Source of the DNA: Candidatus Cloacimonadota bacterium
Lineage (GTDB): Bacteria; Cloacimonadota; Cloacimonadia; JGIOTU-2
Direction: 5' to 3'
DNA: 13,636 nucleotides
Assembly (NCBI GenBank): GCA_014382685.1
Contig: JACNJG010000088.1
Span: forward strand, 1-13,636
Shown here: piece by piece, positions 7,651-13,636 of the stretch
Numbering within the stretch: position 1 is the first letter of the stretch
Layout: each line of letters opens with the position of its first letter
Translations under genes and position numbers: made by a program
Notes under the pieces: model-generated
The model's input: the letters and a program-made list of their open reading frames with translations, nothing else
What the model was told of the DNA's origin: nothing
Database searches by the model: none

Positions 7651-7781
7651 GATTTATCATGGAATCTCACAGAAAAAATTGTCATTCTTGAGGAGCGCAG
7701 CGACGAAGAATCTCGCAAAAATGTTCAGATCAACGAGCAGGGAGACTCTTCGCAAGCTCAGAGTGACAAGCGTATTTTTTT
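7651..7781 (+). repeat. Intergenic hairpin repeat, copy 2
   Basis: Second, diverged copy of the preceding unit in the same orientation, about 131 bp, separated from copy 1 by about 65 bp of unrelated sequence. It shares the GATTTATC start, the TTGTCA (7679-7684)/TGACAA (7764-7769) outer pair, the GAAGAATCTCGCAAAAATG block and a terminal T run. The inner stem TGTTC/GAGCA keeps pairing through a G-U, so the fold seems preserved while the sequence drifts. The 5' arm has a few extra bases (AGGAGCGCAGCGACG). Confidence 0.8.
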
Positions 7782-7884
7782 ATTATAACTGAAGTAAATT
7801 AACAGATATTATAAAAATATAGTGTCAAGTCGAGCTTCGATTGGAAATGGTAATTGAATTGAAAACAAATCTTGAAAATTTACG

Positions 7885-7932
7885 TTGACATTTATTGTGC
7901 AATTTCAGAAATAGCATTCTCTAAAACGGAGG
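7885..7932 (+). promoter_or_regulatory. -35-like box and strong ribosome binding site before the HATPase-GNAT gene
   Basis: TTGACA (7885-7890) is a perfect -35 consensus, but the candidate -10 sequences 17-21 nt downstream (GAAATA, TAGCAT) are poor. GGAGG at 7928-7932 lies 4 nt before the ATG at 7937 and fixes that start. The rest of 7782-7884 is AT-rich and holds nothing else I recognise. Confidence 0.35.
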
Positions 7933-7936
7933 TTCC

Positions 7937-9442
7937 ATGAATAAAAAAAAGATATCAACGATGCATTTGCCTGTAGATATCTCATATTTGCCTGCAGCTC
8001 AGGCATTTATAAACGAGCTGGCTCGTCTTGCGAAATTTTCGCAGAAGGATATAACTTTTTTCAATGTTGCAGTTGAAGAAGCGATCACAAATGTGGTGAA
8101 GCATGCCTTTTTGCCTGACGAGGACGCAGCATTTGATATTATTTGTGAATTAACCCCTGTTGAATTCAAGGTTATTATAAGGGACAAGGGATTGCCATTT
8201 GATCCAACTCAGGTTGAGGATTTTTCTCCTGAGCAATCATTGGATGGTAATGAGCAGGTCGGTTTGGGTTTCCGGCTCATGAAAGGAAGTGTGGATCAGT
8301 TATCATTTCATAACATGGGATACGGAGGTAAAGAGGTACATCTCGTGAAATTCGTGGATCAGAAGCATGTTGAAAAATACTTTCAAAAATCTGAAATGGA
8401 AGCATTCGAGCAGCCCACGTACAAATCCAAGAAAGAACGGGTTAAGATACCTTTCCATGTGCTGCTCCTCCAACAAAAGCAAGCAATCGAGATATCACAA
8501 TGTGCCTATCGAACCTATGGTTATACCTACATCATGGAAAACATTTATTATCCGGATCGATTGATCGAAATGACCAGGACCGGAGAACTTATCTCCGCTG
8601 TAGCAGTATGTGATGAAAATAATGAAGTAATGGGACACTGTGCTTTAGAACGTTTTGGAAGAAAAAAAGATATTCCTGAGATGGGAATGGCTTTCACAAA
8701 ACCAAAATTCCGTGGTCAGGGATGTATGACCATGCTGAATGAATTACTCACAGAACAAGCAAAAGAGAAAGGTATCAAAGGCATGTTTGCCAAAGGTGTG
8801 ACCACGCATCCTTATTCACAAAAAGCGTTGCTCAGAAGCAGATTCAAAGATTGTGCGATCCTTATTGGCTTGTCACCTCCTAAAACTTTTGAAGGCATGG
8901 AGGAACAGGGAGCTCAGAGAGAAACTCTTATAGTGTGTTATTTTAAGCTCATTGACCAGGATCTGAAGATCTATGCTACACCTGATCACAAGGACATGAT
9001 AGAAAAGATATATCAGAATATCGGGATTGATGCGAAAGTGCTCATTCCTGAGAATTCTAAGACGGGATCAACAGGAATGGTGCAGTCTGATGTAGAAGTG
9101 GAAGTGAAAGATTTGCTCAATTTTGCGAATATTTATATCAATGACTGCGGTGAGAATATTAAGCTGGAAATTGATCAGCGCGTAAGAGAACTCTGCCAGA
9201 AAAAGATCGAGACTATAAACCTCTATCTTGATCTTTGCGATGAGAATTCTGTGAGTTATGTCGCTGATATGGAGGATCTGGGATTCTTCTTTGCAGGAGT
9301 TTTCCCCAGTGATCAGAAGCAGTACCTCGTGCTTCAGTACTTAAATAATGTGCCTATTGATTATAATAAAATCGTGCTTGTTTCTGATTTCGCTCAAGAA
9401 CTCGGGCAGTATGTAAAGGGGTGCGACCCGAACCAGAAGTGA
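7937..9442 (+). CDS. RsbW-like HATPase / GNAT acetyltransferase fusion protein
   Basis: Soluble 501-aa protein with no visible signal peptide or membrane segment. Residues 8-140 are a GHKL-type ATPase domain like anti-sigma factor kinases (RsbW/SpoIIAB, COG2172). The N box is VEEAITNVVKHAF with Glu47, Glu48 and Asn52; G1 is DKGLPFDP (83-90) and G2 is GLGFRLM (109-115). Residues about 170-320 are a GNAT domain with the acyl-CoA loop KPKFRGQGCMTML (255-267). The usual final G/A of the loop is Met264, so catalysis is uncertain. Residues about 325-501 are unassigned; the late motif LGFFFAGVFP...YLVLQYLN looks like a second, degenerate GNAT-type fold. The gene is monocistronic and convergent with the SIS gene. 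A regulatory role by phosphorylation or acetylation of a partner is inferred; no partner sigma factor or STAS protein is nearby. Confidence 0.85.
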   Translation: MNKKKISTMHLPVDISYLPAAQAFINELARLAKFSQKDITFFNVAVEEAITNVVKHAFLPDEDAAFDIICELTPVEFKVIIRDKGLPFDPTQVEDFSPEQSLDGNEQVGLGFRLMKGSVDQLSFHNMGYGGKEVHLVKFVDQKHVEKYFQKSEMEAFEQPTYKSKKERVKIPFHVLLLQQKQAIEISQCAYRTYGYTYIMENIYYPDRLIEMTRTGELISAVAVCDENNEVMGHCALERFGRKKDIPEMGMAFTKPKFRGQGCMTMLNELLTEQAKEKGIKGMFAKGVTTHPYSQKALLRSRFKDCAILIGLSPPKTFEGMEEQGAQRETLIVCYFKLIDQDLKIYATPDHKDMIEKIYQNIGIDAKVLIPENSKTGSTGMVQSDVEVEVKDLLNFANIYINDCGENIKLEIDQRVRELCQKKIETINLYLDLCDENSVSYVADMEDLGFFFAGVFPSDQKQYLVLQYLNNVPIDYNKIVLVSDFAQELGQYVKGCDPNQK

Positions 9443-9494
9443 AATATTACAGCCCGAATAGAGTTTAGAAATATGGCAATTATCTTATACTATC

Positions 9495-10511
9495 CTATCC
9501 AATAAACTCATTTCCGACTTTGCGAGCACGTTCCGGTTTATCCAGATCAATACCCAATGCTAAACCGATCTCAACCAATAAATTCCAACCTGCGCTTAAA
9601 TATACATAAGGATTATTCTCACCGGCATCCGGCACAAGTATTGTAGTGAAAGGCGTTTCTCTATTAGCAATTGCTACTACGTGAAGCCCGACACCTTTTA
9701 CTAAAACATCCTGGAATTTTTCGATTTCATCATCGATCGGATCTATCACAAAAACAATATCGTTCTCATCCATTACTTCTTCGATGCCGTGAACTGCATA
9801 AGTGCCTTCTAAAAAGTCAGACTTTTTCCTGGTAATTTCATTTGTTTTAAGCGTCAGCTCTTCAGCCACGCCATCGTTATAGCCAGCAAAATAAATTGTC
9901 GGTGCTTTCGTTGCTGCTTCGATAATACTCGGATCGATCGGTAATATTAATGCCGTTTCAATTTTCTTTGCTAATTCAGAGTAAATATTGGCATCATTTT
10001 TGTTAGCTATATGCACAAGAATCGACTCATAAAATAATGCTTGTTCAATAACACTCTTTGTGGCTGCTACTGCCTGTTCCCAGCCACATGTGAGAATAAA
10101 CGTTTCAGTACAAGCGTTTTCTAATAGTGTTCCTTTGTTGGCAGATAAGGCGAAACGATATTTGTTACCAAGTTCAGCTAGTTTTTTTGCAAGCAGAACT
10201 ACTTCTTTGGTTCTTCCTGAGTTCGAGGCGCAAAAAACAGCAAATTTTAAAAGATCATATTGTGCTGACTGACGGGAGCCATCAGTTGCAATACAGAGAT
10301 CCAGTCCCATTGTAAGAGCTTTTCGTATAGCATTCTTTGCAGGAAAGATCCGGCTGGAACCTTCACCGGTAAGCAGAAGTCTGCCAACAGATTTGATCTT
10401 CTCTGCCACATCTTTTGTCTGTTCCGGATTAAAATTTTTCACCACATCGATGGTATCCATCATTTCCCGAACTAATGCATACTTTGAATATTTTTCATCT
10501 GTCAAATTCAT
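9495..10511 (-). CDS. Double-SIS-domain sugar isomerase / deaminase-like protein (AgaS/FrlB/GlmS-C type)
   Basis: Cytosolic 338-aa protein with two SIS (phosphosugar-binding) domains. In the first, GEGSSRIF (49-56) and SNSGRTKE (96-103) match the phosphosugar loops of the GlmS isomerase half, and EQAVAATKS (145-153) matches the region around its catalytic Glu. In the second, YFAGYNDGVAEE (207-218) is the sugar-binding start, and AVHGIEEVM (239-247) aligns with the GlmS catalytic His segment (KHGP). The tail LDKPERARKV is typical for this group. There is no N-terminal glutaminase domain, so it probably acts on an amino- or keto-sugar phosphate rather than making glucosamine-6-phosphate from glutamine. 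AGGAG precedes the ATG. It lies 53 nt after the DUF4954 gene in the same direction, suggesting a shared transcript. Confidence 0.85.
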   Translation of the reverse strand: MNLTDEKYSKYALVREMMDTIDVVKNFNPEQTKDVAEKIKSVGRLLLTGEGSSRIFPAKNAIRKALTMGLDLCIATDGSRQSAQYDLLKFAVFCASNSGRTKEVVLLAKKLAELGNKYRFALSANKGTLLENACTETFILTCGWEQAVAATKSVIEQALFYESILVHIANKNDANIYSELAKKIETALILPIDPSIIEAATKAPTIYFAGYNDGVAEELTLKTNEITRKKSDFLEGTYAVHGIEEVMDENDIVFVIDPIDDEIEKFQDVLVKGVGLHVVAIANRETPFTTILVPDAGENNPYVYLSAGWNLLVEIGLALGIDLDKPERARKVGNEFIG

Positions 10512-10564
10512 TTCTAAACTCCTTTCAAAAATAGATTGAATCTAATTGTAATTAATTTTTTATC

Positions 10565-12769
10565 TCAACTTCTGATTTTAATATTAGCTATTAGTTTCTT
10601 AAAATCTTCTGTTTCTTCTCGAACCTGATTAATAAAACTATTATCTTCAATGGTTCCAATTGCAGCCGTCATTTCAGCCATATTTCTGTAAGTCGCCTGG
10701 CGAAACGGATTATCATAATCTTTTTTCCTCGAGACGTAAACCTGGTCTCTGATGAATTCCTGAATTTCTACTGCTTTATCCAATGCTGATATCCACTGTT
10801 TTTGTGTTGGTTTATCTGTTCCAAGTATTTCATAAAGTGTGGCAAATGCATGTTTTTGTTTCTCAAACGGATATTGTTCCCAAAGAGTATCATACCTGTG
10901 ATGGATTTCATCCCAATTGCTAAGTTTGCCGGAACCAATATCTGATCGTATTTGATCGACATCCCGTTCAGGTATAAGTTGTCCGCCGAGGTTTACCCAA
11001 AATTTTTCACGTTTACCTTTCAAAGCTTCACACATTGATGAAAGATCAGCTTCTGGATTTATTTCCAAGTATTCCAGTAAATTCTTAACAGCGTAATAAT
11101 GAAGCATATCGCGATATGCATGATATGCCTTGTATGCTTTGAGGATCACAACCTTTCGCTTTGATTTCTCCATGTTTTCACCGAGAATTTCTAACTTATT
11201 TATTTGCTCTTCAGTTCCCAATAAAAGCTTATGTCCAATTTTGGAGAGTTCTTCATAGGTTTTATCATCGATTGAATCACCTTTACTGCGCATACCGGCT
11301 TTTGCAGTCCATATTTCCAATAATTTACAAGCATTGTATATTTCTTCAATGGTGTCGGGCGCCAAAGAATCAAATTCAATATTTTGGAATTTCCCTTTAC
11401 GTTTATCACGTTTGTGAAATTTCCATGAATTTCTGGCTAAGGCATACATATTATACAACCACCAGAATGCAGGCATAATTTCCAAATGATCCTTCGATGT
11501 ATTGTTGTTGAGAAGTGAAAACGGCAACGGGATATCAAGCTCATTTGGATAATCAGCTTTGGAAAGTAGTACAAAAGAAGCAAAACGACATGAATGTTTA
11601 ATGCTCGTGCATAATCCCGGCCAGAATCCGCGACCTGCCTGGATCTCATTATCATTAGCTCTGCTGTTGTGATTTGAACCGATTGTTGCACCTGCAGCCA
11701 TATTGCTTTGACCCATTACAACTGCTGCAACAAGAAATGAATTATTATGATGCTGTTCGTGTGCAGGAAATATCAGACTATAGAGCACTTCACAACATGA
11801 AATAGTTGAATTGGCTCCAAGAAATGAGTGGATAAGCCGTGCTCCATATTTTAAGCTTGAATTATCCCCTAAAATAAATCGTACTGCTTTACAGCCATAA
11901 AAAATATGACAGCCATATCCAATAATGCCGTTAACTAATTCAACACCCTCGCCTATCTGTGTTCGCTCTTCTTCTGAAGATTTTATTGTCAGATTCTTAA
12001 GTTTATTGACTCCTTTAATATAACAATGCGAACCAATTTTAACATCCTTAAGAGTGCGGGAATTTTTAATTACACACTGATCTCCGATCGTGCCATAGAA
12101 ACCGCGTCGGGAATCAAAACTATTTTGTGTTATTTCTTTCAGTTTTTTTTGTAAAGCATCATCATCCCGATACTTTGCCCATATATAAGCATCGGCAGGT
12201 ATTATGCTGTCAAAAGGTATTATGTTTCGAGAACCGGTCTCATTTATCAGGTCAAGCCATATGCGGACTTTTTCTTTTTCACCTTCTTTGATAATTCCAT
12301 TGCCGAATTTTGCATGGTTAGTTGTTTGTATTTCATCGATGCTGGATAAGATACAACGATCTCCAATAATGAAATTTGACAAATACCGAACATCATGAAT
12401 TGCAACATCATCTCCAATATCACAAGCTATAATTGCGCTGTTCGTAATACCAACCGGTACCTTTAGGTCATGATGTTCCAGAATTACATTTCGTACATTT
12501 CCAATTCGGATAAGTCCGAAGAACTCATTATTTTTTATTTGAGCAGTATCAAACTGATCGGTGACGAATATCTCGTCCCAGTTAACAGAAGTATTGTTGT
12601 TTTCTACAAGTTGCTGAACTTCTTTTGAGCTCAAATGACGCCAGCTGTCTTTTGTCCATGATGTTTGTATGTTACGAAGATAATATTCATCTTTTCCATC
12701 AGGAAGGTATTCTTTGGGTATGAAATTTTTCCCAATACCGCTTGATGAAAGAATTGAAACAGTACTCAT
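10565..12769 (-). CDS. DUF4954-family left-handed beta-helix protein
   Basis: Large 734-aa soluble protein. Residues about 80-400 show hexapeptide-repeat character (left-handed beta-helix, as in GlmU or LpxA), for example VGITNSAIIACDIGDDVAIHDVRYLSNFIIGD (106-137, in several rungs) and the block GATIGSNHNSRANDNEI (360-376) with GRGFWPGLCTSIKH (379-392). These stretches match what I remember of the uncharacterised DUF4954 family of Bacteroidetes, spirochaetes and relatives. Residues about 430-734 are mostly alpha-helical. There is no nucleotidyltransferase domain. AGGAG precedes the ATG at 12769. Its pairing with a SIS sugar isomerase suggests a role on sugar phosphates or nucleotide sugars, but this is inference; biochemical function is unknown to me. 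Confidence 0.8.
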   Translation of the reverse strand: MSTVSILSSSGIGKNFIPKEYLPDGKDEYYLRNIQTSWTKDSWRHLSSKEVQQLVENNNTSVNWDEIFVTDQFDTAQIKNNEFFGLIRIGNVRNVILEHHDLKVPVGITNSAIIACDIGDDVAIHDVRYLSNFIIGDRCILSSIDEIQTTNHAKFGNGIIKEGEKEKVRIWLDLINETGSRNIIPFDSIIPADAYIWAKYRDDDALQKKLKEITQNSFDSRRGFYGTIGDQCVIKNSRTLKDVKIGSHCYIKGVNKLKNLTIKSSEEERTQIGEGVELVNGIIGYGCHIFYGCKAVRFILGDNSSLKYGARLIHSFLGANSTISCCEVLYSLIFPAHEQHHNNSFLVAAVVMGQSNMAAGATIGSNHNSRANDNEIQAGRGFWPGLCTSIKHSCRFASFVLLSKADYPNELDIPLPFSLLNNNTSKDHLEIMPAFWWLYNMYALARNSWKFHKRDKRKGKFQNIEFDSLAPDTIEEIYNACKLLEIWTAKAGMRSKGDSIDDKTYEELSKIGHKLLLGTEEQINKLEILGENMEKSKRKVVILKAYKAYHAYRDMLHYYAVKNLLEYLEINPEADLSSMCEALKGKREKFWVNLGGQLIPERDVDQIRSDIGSGKLSNWDEIHHRYDTLWEQYPFEKQKHAFATLYEILGTDKPTQKQWISALDKAVEIQEFIRDQVYVSRKKDYDNPFRQATYRNMAEMTAAIGTIEDNSFINQVREETEDFKKLIANIKIRS

Positions 12770-12822
12770 ATTATGTACTCCTAAAAAATAAAAATTTGAT
12801 ATTGATTTCTTTTTTCTCGAAT

Positions 12823-12852
12823 TTTATAGTCAATAAAAAAGTGCCCGATCAA
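12823..12852 (-). promoter_or_regulatory. Sigma70-like promoter for the DUF4954-SIS operon
   Basis: Read on the minus strand, TTGATC (12852-12847) and TATAAA (12828-12823) are separated by 18 nt and lie about 55 nt upstream of the DUF4954 ATG. The 12770-13014 spacer is very AT-rich; apart from this promoter and a small GGAT-TGCG-ATCC hairpin (around 12980) I see no gene in it. Confidence 0.5.
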
Positions 12853-13014
12853 GTAATTTTTGACTTAAAATTTTTTCAGGCAGCTTATAAAAAAAAATTT
12901 ACAATGGGAGTATCCAAGAAAAAATGTGATTTTAAAAAAAATGTAGATTCAAGTAATAAGTGCACTGAAAATAGTTCGGGATTGCGATCCTCTAATCCGT
13001 GCTTTGTATATTTC

Positions 13015-13625
13015 TTACTTAACTACCCAGTAACCCTCTACTAATAATTTTATTTTTTCAAATATTTTTCCGATAAACATATCACCGGAATTAATAGGAC
13101 CAACGCCTTTTGGAGTTCCGGTCATTATTACATCGCCATCCTCAAATGAAAGAAAACCAGTAGCTTCATTTAATATTTCGCTTGGTTTATTCAGCATTAA
13201 TCACAACCTCCCTTTTGTACCAAACTGCTATTGATATAGAGCTCCATTCTCAAATCGCTAATATTACCTCCGAAAGTAATGAAATCACTAAATACGGCAG
13301 AACCATCAAACGATTTAGCGCGTTCCCATGGCAGCCCCTTTGATTTCAAATTAGATTGAACCTCTCTCTTTGTAAGGTCCAACCCAAATCCTACACCTTT
13401 CAATTTATTGGAACTTATTAGAAAGGAAATTTCACCTTCGTAATGAATAACATCATATTTGCTGGAATAAATATTGTTTGATATTGACGAATTCGGCTTA
13501 ATAAATATTATCGGTTGCTTTGGCACTTCATTATGAAGCTCTTTAATATGATCTACGTAGTTTCTACCTATGCATACGATCTTAGACGGATAAATATCTT
13601 TGCCGTCAAATTTAATTGAATTCAT
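13015..13625 (-). pseudogene. Fumarylacetoacetate hydrolase (FAH) family protein, split by a -1 frameshift
   Basis: Two minus-strand frames together make one FAH-family enzyme (C-C bond hydrolase, decarboxylase or isomerase acting on 2-oxo acids such as oxaloacetate or acylpyruvates; exact substrate unknown). The first, 142 aa (13625-13197), has RNYVDHIKE (21-29), the metal-binding HYEGE (61-65), GLDLTKRE (81-88) and AKSFDGSA (103-110). The second, 60 aa (13197-13015), has GDVIMTGTPKGVG. Together they total about 203 aa, the normal length of the short family. Reading back one base at 13200 joins GGCD directly to LMLNKPSEI, as expected for an intact protein. The stop of part one and the ATG of part two overlap as TAATG, with GGGAGG about 9 nt upstream. 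It could be a recent pseudogene, an assembly error, or a coupled two-chain enzyme. AGGA precedes the first ATG. Confidence 0.8.
13195..13213 (-). promoter_or_regulatory. Internal Shine-Dalgarno and TAATG stop/start overlap at the FAH split
   Basis: On the minus strand, GGGAGG lies about 9 nt before an ATG at 13197-13195 whose A is the last base of the TAA stop (13199-13197). This is a normal arrangement for termination-reinitiation, so the C-terminal fragment could be translated. The GGGAGG also encodes the conserved KGG residues, so it may be coincidental. Confidence 0.4.
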
Positions 13626-13636
13626 TTTGTATTCCT

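Noticed and set aside
7457..7792. 111-aa plus-strand ORF with two near-identical halves
   Set aside because: It is the translation of the duplicated hairpin repeat. The internal similarity comes from the DNA repeat, and there is no ribosome binding site or known domain.
12742..13044. 100-aa plus-strand ORF across the DUF4954-FAH spacer
   Set aside because: It begins antisense in DUF4954, runs through a low-complexity AT-rich promoter region and shows no ribosome binding site or domain.
13195..13205. Programmed -1 ribosomal frameshift in the FAH gene
   Set aside because: An upstream Shine-Dalgarno exists, but no X-XXY-YYZ slippery heptamer is present at the junction; reinitiation or mutation is more likely.

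Overview
The window looks like a chromosomal segment of an uncultured, moderately AT-rich, Gram-negative anaerobe. Candidatus Cloacimonadota or a related FCB-group lineage fits best. This rests on a secreted protein with an Omp28-like region, a PKD domain, a parallel beta-helix and a FlgD-Ig/Por-type C-terminal domain, on a DUF4954 hexapeptide-repeat protein, and on the dispersed intergenic hairpin repeats. The assignment is an inference from gene content; there is no rRNA or other phylogenetic marker here.

Left part (1-5342): the 3' part of the large secreted surface protein, then a compact selenocysteine module. A sigma70-like promoter overlaps the end of the surface gene. It is followed by selC (tRNA-Sec, anticodon UCA), selA (selenocysteine synthase) and selB (Sec-specific elongation factor), all in one direction. 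selA starts about 27 nt after the tRNA and selB 1 nt after selA. Together with SerRS and SelD encoded elsewhere, these supply UGA recoding. No selenoprotein gene is visible in the window.

Middle (5343-7936): a very AT-rich GNAT acetyltransferase gene followed by a short structured element that resembles an integron attC site, then dinB (DNA polymerase IV). The GNAT gene and element look like a mobile-cassette-like insertion between selB and dinB. Downstream of dinB are two copies of a roughly 130-bp repeat, each able to form a long imperfect hairpin followed by a T run.

Right part (7937-13636): a plus-strand gene for a 501-aa fusion of an RsbW-like HATPase domain, a GNAT domain and an uncharacterised C-terminal region. 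It converges on a two-gene minus-strand operon: a DUF4954 left-handed beta-helix protein and then a double-SIS sugar isomerase-like protein. At the right edge is a minus-strand fumarylacetoacetate-hydrolase-family gene split by a -1 frameshift. The split point carries a TAATG overlap and a strong internal Shine-Dalgarno sequence.

No CRISPR array, transposase, integrase or phage structural gene is present. The observations most worth following are the selenocysteine locus with its odd tRNA acceptor geometry, the attC-like cassette, the HATPase-GNAT fusion, the DUF4954-SIS pair and the split FAH gene.
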